From Pleurotus ostreatus/Saccharomyces cerevisiae fusant (taxonomy: Eukaryota > Opisthokonta), in the NCBI GenBank assembly GCA_024196135.1, contig JAMQCK010000199.1, forward strand, positions 1 to 39,796: DNA of 39,796 nt, read 5' to 3'. Numbering within the stretch: the first letter of the stretch is position 1; every line of letters begins with the position of its first letter. The notes under the pieces were generated by a model that was not told the DNA's origin, did no database searches, and was given only the letters and a program-made list of their open reading frames with translations. A program made the position numbers and the translations under genes. Below are positions 19,623 through 31,129 of this stretch, one piece after another.

Positions 19623-21417
19623 ATGGTCGTCCATATTCTCGGCACGGCCTATGAGACCCTCTTCCCAAAACAGTACCTGTACCACATATGCGGCGGCCTC
19701 CTAGCGCTGTATGTTATACGCACGCTCTCACAGGGAAGGAAAACAACCCGGGACCGTGACTTGCATGGCAGGGTAGTGCTCTTGACGGTGCGTAATGCTT
19801 CTCGATCTGCGTCCACTGTTCACTGACCAACACAAAGGGTGCCTTCACCCCGCTAGGACTAACACTCATGGAAGCTCTTGCAGAAAGAGGAGCACACATC
19901 ATTGCCCTGTCACCCGAACCGATCGACCTGTCTTCCCCCAACACTGCGCCGGCGAACCCACCCCCATCTGCCGGTACCCCTGCAGGTGACGCGCCGCGTC
20001 CCCCTCCCCCAGGAGCGGCCGGCACCGCACCCGCCGCCCCCGAAATCGACCCCAACTCACCCCCTCCCCTGTCCGCCTCCCCCACTGCTCTACTCATCGA
20101 GGCTCTCCGTACCGCGTCCGGCAACGAGCACATCTACGCCGAACACTGCGACATTGAGTCCCCCGCGCATATCCGCGCCTTCTGCACGCGCTTCCTCACG
20201 GGCAACGACACGCGGCTCGACGCCATCGTCTTTGCGCACGAGGCACCGGCTGTAGGAAGAATCGTTGGTGGCAGGGAAGCGGACCAGGCAAATGACGCCA
20301 AGCGGCGATCCCTGCGCTCGCTCGCGACGTTCCTCATCACCACGCTCCTGCTGCCAGCCCTGCTCGTCGCCCCGCCAGAACGCGACATCCGGATCGTCCA
20401 CGTCGTCAACCCGTTTTACGCAGCAGGCGCGAGTATGGGGAAGAAGCGCGCGACGGGGATGGGGCTGAAGCTCGCATGCACGTTCCCCGGCGTCCTCGAC
20501 GTCGGGGATGCGCTGCAGGGCGTGCCTACGCAATCCAGCGTCCTCATCAACGAAGGCGCCCGCGCGCTCCGCACGATCGTCTACTCTCGCCACCTCCAGC
20601 GCGTGCTAGACGCCCTACCCGCTGCGCAGGTACCGAAGACGGATGCGGAGGCCGGAGGCGCGGGCGCGGCGAGTGTACCGGTCGTTTCGCAGAAGGAGCA
20701 GCGGTCGAATATCACGACTGTCAGTGTCTCGCCCGGGATCTCGCGGCTGACGACGGTTGCACCGCTGCTGGAAGGGGGCGAGGGCGATAGGTGGTCCTGG
20801 AGGGGATTCTTGCTGTACGTCTGCCTTTTGACTACTCGGTTGGACTGCACACTGTCTGACCCATGATGCAGCTACGTCCTCCTGTTCCCGCTCATCCGAC
20901 TCCTCGCCAAAGGCTCAAGCGCGGCGATCCAGAGCATACTTCATGCTTTGTTCGTACCGACGCCCTTCAAGGTACTTGTACTACCTCTCTCAATGTGCTC
21001 CATTTCGCTCACTCCCTTGCTTAGATCATCGGCGGCACCGTAGAAAAGGACACAACAGACTCCGACGGGAAGACAAAACCACGTCAAGAAGTCCTCAAGC
21101 CTGGCGCACTCTACGCCGAGTGTGCGGTCGTCCCGCTGGAAGTCACCGTACCGGACGAGTGGATTGAGCAGGACGCACAGAACGCCAAGGACGCGAATGC
21201 AAAAGCTGAGAAGGAAAAGGGGAAGGGAAAAGCCAAGTCCACCACGCAAGAAGAAACCATCGCGCTGGCTGACGACGGAGAGTACGGTGGCGAGCGCGCG
21301 GGAAGGGCGGTGTGGGAGGCGTTTGAAGCGGCGTTGAAGGTGTGGGAGGCGAGCGAGGAGAAGGAGAAGCCAGCTACGGAGGGCGAGAAGACCGCCGGGG
21401 CTGCACCTGGCTCGTAG
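19623..21417 (+). CDS. Membrane-anchored, SDR-like protein of unknown activity
   Basis: Four exons: 19623-19787, 19838-20814, 20872-20971, 21025-21417; 544 residues, introns 50-57 bp. An N-terminal hydrophobic segment (YLYHICGGLLALYVIRTL) precedes a Rossmann-like start, GRVVLLTGAFTPLGLTLMEALAERGAHI. There the usual TGxxxGxG glycine pattern is altered to TGAFTPLG. Later parts resemble an SDR fold (LDAIVFAHEAP, IRIVHVVNPFYAAGASMGKK), but no Y-x3-K pair sits in the expected place, so catalysis is doubtful. A second hydrophobic stretch spans the exon 2/3 junction (GFLLYVLLFPLIRLLAKG), followed by an acidic and Lys-rich tail with EKGKGKAK. A Pro-rich insert lies near residues 85-125. It may belong to the fungal DUF1776-type SDR relatives, but I cannot confirm this. 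Confidence 0.8.
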
Positions 21418-21610
21418 GTTTTATTAGTGTGAGCTGCGCGCTGCAGGTGGACACCTAGAAATCGATGACATGTATAGGATCGGACTGAGCGGACGATGTA
21501 GAGGTACACATAGCAAGTACAGCATAATCTCACACTACAACCTAAAGGAAAACAAGCAGTAAGACACACTCCATATACAGCAACATGGCAGGGCAGCGGT
21601 AAACGATCAA

Positions 21611-24201
21611 TCACAGGTACAGCACATTATCAGCAAGTCCGTCAGCTTCTACTTCCATCTGAGCATGCAGCTTTTCCGCAAGGGGCCATATCAGCACGAA
21701 CATCATCACAAAGCATAGAAAAAACCAGAAATATAGAAAATCGAGGACGCGACGCGCCTGCTCCTTTTGCGCGGCGTGAAATTCCACCACCTCTTTCTTG
21801 GACTTGCGGCTGACGGTAGGCGCAGACGATGCGGTCATCGTTGCCGTTGTCGTACCTCTGGACTCGTATATCGACGGCTCGGCATCCGAGCCCAGGATGT
21901 GGGAGCGTGGGCCTTCGGTAGCGTCTGTCACGGTGTCGACACGCACGACGTGGGTACCATTGTCTGCCTGATGCTGATGCTGGGCAGCAGCATGACGGCT
22001 AACGTCCTGCAGTGCGCTCTGCAGCTGCCCAATCAACGTCATCGGCGAGCGAAGCGGTACCGTGCTCGTCTCGTCAGCAGTCAGAATCGGCTCCTCCGAA
22101 GGGGACGTCTGAGCGACCGGAGCCTGGGCCATCCCAGCGCCAGTATCGATTCGCAGAGTAGGAGCAGGAGGGACGGGGAAGGGAGAGGGGGAGGGAAGAC
22201 CAACATCCCCGTTGCACGAAGGATAAGACGACGAGGAGGACTCGCTTGCTGGCAGTTGCACATTTCTCGGATAGGGCGTGCCCTGAGGCCGCTGGGCCCA
22301 TTCCGGCTTTGGAGAGCGAGGCGTAGAGGGACTCGGCTCCGGCGTCAGGCCCAGTGTCTGAGCCAGGGGCACTTGGGTTCCAGGCCACCCGCGCGAGAAA
22401 GGACTGAAGTGTCCATAAGCAGCACGCGGCGGCGATGTCCGTGCGCGCTCCCGAACGTCCTCTACACGCCGCGAGGGTATGTGCCGCCGAGAGAGAAAAG
22501 ACGGGTCTGGCGAAGGTGGCTCTGACGGAGTCTCACCGCTCGCGGGCGTCAGTGTGATCAGCGGCACCTCGGGCTGTCGAGGGGTCGAGTGGATCTCGGA
22601 GGCGGAGTGGTAGACGGTGTTCTTGGTATCGTATGCTACGCCGGCGTCTCTGAGAGGGTACGGACCCCATCGCGTCGGGATCGTCGAGCCCAGGCCCGAG
22701 TCATCGTGCCAGGAAGGCGTCTCGTGGAGCTCTTCGGTGGGGCGCATCGAGCTGACGCTATTTGCGCGCTCTCGCTGTCCGAACATGCGTCCGAGGAAGC
22801 CGGACCGCCGGCGTGAATACATGGGTGAACCGGAATGGGCATATTGCGATAATGAAGGGTTTCGTACTGACTTCTGAGCCTGCTCTTCGTATCTGCCTCT
22901 GTTCTGTGAAGCACGAGATGTCGTAGTAGCCTGGCTTTCGCTACGAGCGATCCTCGACCGGTTAGATGGCGCGTACGTGCCTTGTTGATGGTTGTGAATC
23001 TGCTGCTCATAGCAGCGACCATTGTCACCGGATCGGCCGCAGCGATCGCTTCTAATCACATACGGGATTGGCGGAGGCGGCCCGTTATGAGGAAATGGTA
23101 CTGGAGGGAGAGTCGGGGCAGATATCGAGCGATGATGAGCCGGCACAGGGCATGTCTCCGACGTCGTGCGCAGACGACCTCTGTGGGACTTCCCGCGAAA
23201 GATACGGGCAATGCTGCCGATGAGATTCGAGGAGTCCTTGCGCGTACGTTCTCGGTCCCCGCAGTTGTGGACATTCAATATGCCGGGTCCTGGTGCAGGT
23301 CCAACGGACGTGGGTTCATCTTCACGACGATTCAGAACCTGGTCACGATATCTGCCATCGTTAGGCTGCAAAGGCGGCGAGCCGCGTCCTTGACGAAGGT
23401 TCGGCGGCTCTCGTCCCGCAGGTACAGCGACTTGAGGTCCCGTATCCTCGCTGGCATGACCGGGAGGCAAAGCATGGCCGCCATATGGAGTCGTGACCGC
23501 GTCGTTTGACCCGCGATTCACCCCATCTCGGGGAACCCATGGACGAGAAGGAAGGGACCCGGACAGGCGGCGAACAGCTGCTTCGGTGAGCCCTTGAGAG
23601 GAGCGCTGCGCACTACGACCACGCGAGGGACTGGGGCTGTCTGAGGTAGTATCAGCAGGAGAAGTATTGCATAGCATGGCGAATGGACTCACAAGCCGAC
23701 GATTCTGGTCTACTCGACGGAAATTCAATCTCTGTGACCGCAGGGCCTGACGTGGGTCGTCCAGTAGATGTATGTCTCTCCGCAGGCGTAAATTGTCCAG
23801 CGTCGATGCCTGCTCCATCGGATGGCGCGCGAGGCGTGTTCGTAGTGGAAGGAAACTGGATCTCGGTGACTTTTGTACCAGTCGAGTCTGGTAGGGGTAT
23901 CACCGGATCTTCTGGGAAGGGATTCACTCCATTGTACGGCTCTTGTCCTGACCAGCTACTCCTGCCATGAAATTGCGAGGGCCCTCTTCCTCGGACTTCC
24001 GAGCTTTGTGTGGCGTACGGAAATCTAGGCACTGGTGTAGAGGTATCCGCAAAGCCAGAGTCACTGGAGATACCATGGCGCCATTCCCTGATCCTGCGAG
24101 AATCTGTTTTGATCAAACAGCCAATCAGTATATCATATCTCTCGACATTCCTTTGACTGGCGTCTACGAACCTCGTCGAAGAGATGGCGACGTCTGAACA
24201 T
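21611..24201 (-). CDS. Disordered protein with one C-terminal membrane segment
   Basis: Three exons on the minus strand: 24201-24168, 24103-23693, 23640-21611; 824 residues. Almost the whole protein is low-complexity, rich in Ser, Pro, Arg and Gly. Two short copies of a motif occur near residues 80-140: KVTEIQFPS and AVTEIEFPSS. A single hydrophobic segment sits close to the C-terminus (FLYFWFFLCFVMMFVLIWPL), leaving about 25 residues after it, so it resembles a tail-anchored protein facing the cytosol. It ends QMEVEADGLADNVLYL. The first exon (MFRRRHLFDEV) is inferred from a donor at 24167 and a CTGAT branch site. No family recognised. Because it is poor in structure, the exon boundaries upstream are less certain than the long last exon. 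Confidence 0.7.
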
Positions 24202-24901
24202 CGTGCCAGGAGCTTTTATCGTGCCGTGAGTCAGGAAAGATATACAGAGCAGTCATAGCTGCCAAAGGTATACGGCCTCGAGGACGAAGAACGTCCCGAA
24301 GAAGTGTGGCCCGGGACAAGAAGTGGAAGTCGTCAAAGCGGAGATGCCCGAATTGGTACCGTTAAAGAGCTTCCTTTTTGGTCTTTCACATGACCGCGCC
24401 ATCACACACGTGTAAGTTGCGTGTAAGTTCATGTTCATTCTCCCAACAACAGTTCAGCGTCGAGCACGCCGAGCGTGGAAGATCATTCTTGGAAGGCAGA
24501 TCAATACACAGAAGGAGAAGAGGCCGTTGATGGAGAAGTATCGAATTTGATGGAGGCAACCACTCGCAATACATTCATGGGCAATTGTGGCAAGGCAAGA
24601 GACAGACAGCAAGTGGCACGTAGATATTGGTATACGTATAGATAGAGCGTAAGGATACAGTATAGGGGGAAAGTCAAATGATACAGGATTCGTAATGCAG
24701 TCGTTGATAGCAGGGGTCACATAAAAGGTAGAATAATATCCGTCATGTCATGTCCGGAAGTCATAGGTAGGAAAGGGGGAAAATGCTGTGTTAATGGCAC
24801 CCCAAATAAGGCGCTGAAGATGATGAGGCCAAGAAAAGGTGAACGGCACCCAGATGGTACCCGTGAGGAAGTACGGACCGTGCGCAATGAATAAAAAAGA
24901 A
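24202..24901. other. Interval between two minus-strand genes
   Basis: About 700 bp with no credible gene. It contains the promoter of the tail-anchored protein gene and the 3' flank of the small gene at 24902-25123. Short minus-strand frames here lack motifs and consistent codon use. Confidence 0.45.
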
Positions 24902-25123
24902 TTAAACCTTCGACCCCTTCTTGCGCCCTTGCCACAATTTGGCCAGGGTCGAGGACGAAGACGACGATCGCGCGCGACCGTCGGAAGTGGTTGACGGCGC
25001 CGTAGAGGCCGACAGCGCGGCGTACATCTCGTGCGTCTCACGCGGCGACTGATGGAAGAGCGTGAACGCGTTGGGCGACGTGGGGCCCGAGGGGAAGAGG
25101 CCGGAGGAGGGCGTGTTGGTCAT
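24902..25123 (-). CDS. Small basic Ser-rich orphan protein
   Basis: Intronless, 73 residues. It starts MTNTPSSGLFPSGPTSPNAF, continues TLFHQSPRETHEMYAAL, then a Ser/Thr/Ala stretch with a run of six serines, and ends in a basic tail (LAKLWQGRKKGSKV). Third positions are strongly GC-rich, as in conserved genes here, and a clean TATAAAT lies about 62 bp upstream of the ATG. There is no signal peptide or membrane segment. The middle TLFHQSPRETHEMYAAL looks structured, perhaps a binding helix, and the C-terminus could be a nuclear-localisation or nucleic-acid contact. No family recognised. Confidence 0.6.
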   Translation of the reverse strand: MTNTPSSGLFPSGPTSPNAFTLFHQSPRETHEMYAALSASTAPSTTSDGRARSSSSSSTLAKLWQGRKKGSKV

Positions 25124-26112
25124 CGTGGCGAGGTCGCTGGGATCGTAAGGAAGAAGCTGAGTGATGGTCGCGAAGGAGGCGCCGATTTATACAGACGGTG
25201 GATTTGTGGCGAATAGAAGCGTACGCTTGTTGAGCGTGTGTTTGTGGCCAAGGTGAATGGGAAGAACGAATTGGTGGGCGCTCGTGTGTAGGCGCGCGAG
25301 AATGGTTTGCATCCCTCGACGAGCACGTATAAGTAGGAAATTTCGGGACGGGACGACATTGCATGAGTCAGGGCGAGAAGGAAAGACGAGTGGGAGGGAG
25401 CTGTGGCGAGGACGTAAAGCTGTGTTATATACGAGCGGGGCGGCTGTGTACAGTCAACGTGTTTCGGCGAGGTCAGAAAGGACGTCTCTCGTGTAGAGGC
25501 GCGCGAATGCGGGCGCGTCGACTTGCCAGGGCGGGGAGGCGGTGCATATTCTGCGGGGAGAGCGGTAAAGGCACAGATCAGGATTCACCATTAGCATCTG
25601 AGATGCGCAGGTCATAAGTATCTGCTTGAGCGTGTATTGCCGTTGCTCACGAAGATGGAGACTACTGAGCGGTGTTGTCTCGTTCTTGGAGGGAGCTCGA
25701 GCGATACTCGAGCGTAGCAAACCAAGAAAAAGATTGGAGTGCGATTCGCAAGAGTTAAAGTGAGCTAGTGCGCTTGTTATCTTCGAAGAAGTCGCGGAGA
25801 GCAGCGCAAGAGAGGGCATAGAAAAGCTGAGATGGTGGTTGAGTTCAAGTCATCCGCCAACCAGCGGCCCGGAATCTCGCCCATCGGCTCATCGGCCCGG
25901 GATTACTAAGCCAACCGACATTCTCCGGCAACGACGTCCGGCTTCACCTCCACGGCTCAACAAAATTACTCGTCTGGCAAGCGCCTGTCCTTGTTGCTGG
26001 TTACTTCGACTCTAACGAGGCTTCGTATTCATCAGCGTTACTGCAGGCATTGACGCCCAGTAATCATTCTTTTTGTCCCTTGAACTTGGCGGCGGCACCT
26101 ACGCATAACATC
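25124..26112. other. Divergent intergenic region
   Basis: About 1 kb between the small orphan gene and ATP synthase subunit e. A TATA element for the former is at 25185-25191. An imperfect pair of sequences, TCGTGTGTAGGCGCGCGAG near 25280 and TCGTGTAGAGGCGCGCGAA near 25489, is the only repeat seen. A minus-strand frame at 25454-25819 (121 codons) has no motif and is not called. Confidence 0.45.
25185..25191 (-). promoter_or_regulatory. TATA box of the small orphan gene
   Basis: CTGTATAAATCGG on the minus strand, about 62 bp before the ATG at 25123. The spacing matches other TATA-to-ATG distances in this window (about 57-85 bp). Confidence 0.55.
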
Positions 26113-26567
26113 ATGGCTTCGAACACGGTCAACGTGAGTGGTCCGCCGTACGAGAAGTGCTTGAGATTCTAATGACCTTTGTTTGCGTCCTCCCCAATCC
26201 CTCTGAACCTCTTGCTTTCCCTCTACCACTCGTGCGCCTCCCCGATCACGCTTGCCAATAGGTCGTGCGCTATACGGCACTATTCTCGGGTATCCTCTAC
26301 GGCTGGTACCACAACCGGACCGTCCAGCGCGAGTTCAAGGAGCAGGAGGTCCAGCACGCCGTGCACAGGCGGGAGCAGCTGGTCGAGCAGGCGAAGGCAG
26401 AGTGGAAGCGCCGCCAATCAGCAGGCAACGACGGCAGTGAGTCCCCCCTGACGCGCCTTAGTCGAGTCCCAAGTTGTTGACCCTTGCCCTCAGTCGTGAC
26501 GGACCCGGAAGACCCGCGGTTTGACCTCGAGAAGCTGTTCGCCAAGTGGGAGAAGGAGGCTGCATGA
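26113..26567 (+). CDS. Mitochondrial ATP synthase subunit e
   Basis: Three exons: 26113-26133, 26262-26436, 26494-26567; 89 residues. Exon 1 encodes only MASNTVN and is followed by a 128 bp intron, long for this window. The protein has the family's short N-terminal membrane segment, VVRYTALFSGILYGWYHN, with the GxxxG dimerisation motif at Gly17-Gly21. A charged coiled-coil-like stretch follows (REFKEQEVQHAVHRREQLVE) and an acidic end, DPEDPRFDLEKLFAKWEKEA. Subunit e (TIM11/ATP21 in yeast) sits in the inner-membrane sector of F1Fo and supports dimerisation and crista shape. Frame is kept at both junctions. Confidence 0.9.
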
Positions 26568-26899
26568 TGGATCCCGCGCGCTGCGCTTGCGTTCCCTCCG
26601 CCCCCCTAGTGACTTTGCTGCACGCACATATCCCCACTGTAGACCAGCCTCAATATTCATCATACTTACAGGGACCTTTCATATCCTGTGTGAGCCTGTG
26701 AGGTGCTTGAAATAGCGTTAGACGAGCTATAGAGTCATCGTGGCTGAGACTGCTTGATGTCCGTGAGAAAACCGGGCGCTTTGACGCGCTTCAACATCCT
26801 CGACGCGTCGAGGCGCCTTGTCTTCGACTTCCACGATCTCGCACTCTGACGCGGTCACTGCTATCGTATTGCTTGCTTTCACCTTGACTGTGTACCACC
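26568..26899. other. Spacer upstream of the WD40 gene
   Basis: 332 bp with no coding signal; 3' flank of the ATP synthase gene and promoter of the WD40 gene. No clear TATA box seen. Confidence 0.45.
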
Positions 26900-28907
<2,008 letters not shown>

Positions 28908-29325
28908 GCGTGATGTAGGTGACATTGTATATGCAGTGTCATGGTTGCTCAAATTCTTGTGCTAGGTGTAATTTAGGCACGACTTTTCTGTCCGACGCAT
29001 CTCTATCTTGCAGATTGACTGTACTAAACCAAGTACGTACCGTCCAGGAGGGCAGCGCAACGCTTGTCAGGCAGAGGTCAAGTGAGCGCCACCATTTAAG
29101 TACAGTGCCACAAACCTTGGCGCAGCGGTAGCGAGTGTGGTTCTCTGACGCGGACACGTGATGTTGCTGCTCGCGTGCCCACAAGCCATTTTAACTTCGG
29201 CATCATCAGCTTCCGATTTCAGTGTACATACATTCCTTTCCTCTTCACAGCGATTCTAGTCTTTTCACGCCGACACCACGCTCGTCCTTTCACGTCGACA
29301 GGACCCTCGTCCTTTCGACACCACC
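28908..29325. other. Spacer with a tRNA remnant
   Basis: About 420 bp between two convergent genes. Besides the tRNA half at 29112-29142 it holds a C/T-rich stretch (29262-29335) in which CTCGTCCTTTC recurs, directly next to the SDR stop codon. No gene seen. Confidence 0.5.
29112..29142 (+). pseudogene. 5' half of a tRNA-Trp gene
   Basis: ACCTTGGCGCAGCGGTAGCG followed by AGTGTGGTTC matches the first 33 nt of the intact tRNA-Trp at 30781-30688 with about four differences. It keeps box A and the D arm, then diverges in the anticodon loop. No anticodon CCA, T arm or acceptor 3' strand follows, so it cannot make a tRNA. It is on the opposite strand from the intact copy, 1.5 kb away. Confidence 0.75.
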
Positions 29326-30293
29326 CTACCACTGCCACTTCCCCAGCCCGCTATAGTCGACAAACTGCCCGCCGTGCGTCTCCCTCGTCGCGACGTCGAT
29401 CTGCCCCACGACGCCCTTCGCGCTCTCCTCGGGCGTGATGGGAGGGAACGCCTTGACGATTTGCTCCATGTCGGGGACGAACTTCCACGCGGCGCGCGCT
29501 GCTGGCGTGTCGACCACGCCGGGGCTGATGGGGAAGACGACTGGGGAGGTGGTTAGCGAGGGTGTCGGGTGAGGGGGCAATGGTAAAAGGGGGATGGACG
29601 GTGAGAGGAACTGATACACAAGACGTGCACTCACTCAAGTCAGGGAAATCATGGTGCAGCTTGCGCGCCACCCAGTTGAGCGCCGCCCTGGATGCGCCGT
29701 AGGGGTACACCTGGACGCCCACTTCGCCCGCGAGCGTGATGCTGCCGAGGCCGGTTGAGATGGCGACGAACTTGGGCGCCTTGCTCTCCTTGAGGAGCGA
29801 GTACGTCGACTGGAAGAGGACGAGGGGCCCGTTCACGTTGACCTGAGAGTGCGTACGGTGAGCCGAGTTCATCGAGCGTGCTACAAGGTTCAACCTACCT
29901 CGAAATGCTTCACCATCTCCTCAGGCGGCACCTCGAGCGCAGGCGCGATACACTCGCTAATGCCCGCATTCGCAATGACGACGTCGAGGCGCCCTGCCAC
30001 CCGCTGGATCTCCTTCGCCGCCTCAAGGTTATTCTCCTTGTCCGCGGAGACGACCTTGACGACATGGAAGCGGTCGGGATGCGCCTTGGCTAGCGCCTGG
30101 AGGTCAGTGGCACCACTGGGGTTGCGTGCGCCGGCGAAGACGATAGTGTTGGGGCGGGAGGCGAGCAGGGTGACGATGGCGAGGCCTGGATTTGAGGCAA
30201 TGGTCAGCTTGCTAGCCAGTGTATTGGAAGGAAGGTATACGTACCAATACCACGGTTGGCACCAGTGACGAGGTAGACAGTGGGTTGAGACAT
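29326..30293 (-). CDS. Short-chain dehydrogenase/reductase
   Basis: Four exons on the minus strand: 30293-30245, 30185-29899, 29842-29635, 29540-29326; 252 residues, typical for a classical SDR. The cofactor motif TGANRGIG starts at Thr10. LDVVIANAGIS is the NNAG-equivalent, VNVNGPL carries the structural Asn, and LGS gives the active-site Ser at 146. The active site reads YGASR (Tyr160 to Arg164), so the usual Lys of Y-x3-K is Arg. The C-terminal part has ISPGVVDTPAARA and ends DYSGLGKWQW. The layout resembles the norsolorinic acid reductase-like and carbonyl reductase-like SDRs that use NADP(H), but the substrate is unknown. The Arg substitution was read from CCCTACGGCGCATCCAGG on the coding strand and is not at a splice junction. 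Confidence 0.88.
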
Positions 30294-30663
30294 TTTGAGG
30301 TGGACTCGAAGTTCGAGGCGGTAGTTCAGTTGGACAATATTCTCCCTCCACCGCTCTCTTATACTATACACTCCTCTATACTCTCCTCTCATCCAGCACT
30401 ACACAAAGACTCGGAATCGTTCCGAATGCAAACATCGTGGGCATCGTCTTCGTCAGCCTACCGAGTCGCAGAGACCGAGTCGGTGCCCCCTGCCGTCCTA
30501 GGAAAAAGTAAAACATGGAGTTCAACACCTCGGTCGAATATTCATGTTAACAGTGTGACCTCGGTAGGCCCACTGTTCGTGCCACTAGGCTCTATAGACC
30601 ATCCGTTGAAAACGTACAGCTACAGTGTTGTTGAAGACGGGAAAAAATGCCCTCCCGAAGCTC

Positions 30664-30668
30664 AAAAA
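30664..30668 (-). terminator. Pol III terminator of tRNA-Trp
   Basis: A run of five T on the minus strand (GCGTTTTTGAG), about 20 nt after the tRNA 3' end. Confidence 0.6.
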
Positions 30669-30687
30669 CGCAATCTCTGGACTTCAA

Positions 30688-30781
30688 TGAACCCTGCCCG
30701 GATTGAACGGACGACCTTGTGGAACCGAGTTCGCCTTCGGCGTCTCTGGAATCACACGCGCTACCGCTGCGCCAAGGGTTC
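30688..30781 (-). tRNA. tRNA-Trp(CCA) with a 22-nt intron
   Basis: Minus strand, 94 nt. The acceptor stem is a perfect 7 bp (GAACCCT with AGGGTTC), the D stem is GCGC/GCGC around AGCGGTA, and box A is TGGCGCAGCGG. The anticodon loop is TTCCAG, anticodon CCA, followed by a 22-nt intron (from AGACGCCGAAGG). The variable loop is AGGTC, the T arm is GTCCG-TTCAATC-CGGGC with one T-G pair, and the discriminator base is A. Removing the intron gives 72 nt. The anticodon stem TGTGA/CCACA has an A-C mismatch at 31-39. CCA is not encoded, as expected for a nuclear eukaryotic tRNA. Confidence 0.88.
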
Positions 30782-31129
30782 TTGTATGGGTAGATAGAGT
30801 CATTGTCCAGCTCCAGAATGCATTTTAAACGAGGTCTGGAGGTGCAGAAATGCGTGAGCGGCCTTGGAAGTGTGGTTAGTGAGGTTGGTGATGGGAAAGG
30901 CTAATGGGCAGCAGCCATCAAGTTGAAAAGGTCCCGCGGACAGCCACCTCTATACTCTGTGCGCATATGTCGCTGGCTGATCACTAGCTCCCCAATCAGA
31001 CTGGCGAACATCGTCTTAGCGTCACAAAGTACTACAAGCTATGTACGTTTACATTCGATTTGACTTCCAGAAGCTATACACCGTCCTTTCGTCCTGCTTA
31101 TTGTTCGTAAGGAAGAGCTAGGTGTCCGT

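Larger units (their letters stand above)
30294..31129. other. Spacer containing the tRNA-Trp gene
   Basis: Apart from the tRNA at 30688-30781 and its terminator, no gene is seen. The SDR promoter lies at the left; TATACTATACACTCC runs on the plus strand near 30361. The last 340 bp are the 3' flank of HET-C. Confidence 0.45.

Noticed and set aside
25454..25819. 121-codon minus frame upstream of ATP synthase subunit e
   Set aside because: Starts with ATG but lacks GC3 bias, motifs and a core promoter; likely chance.
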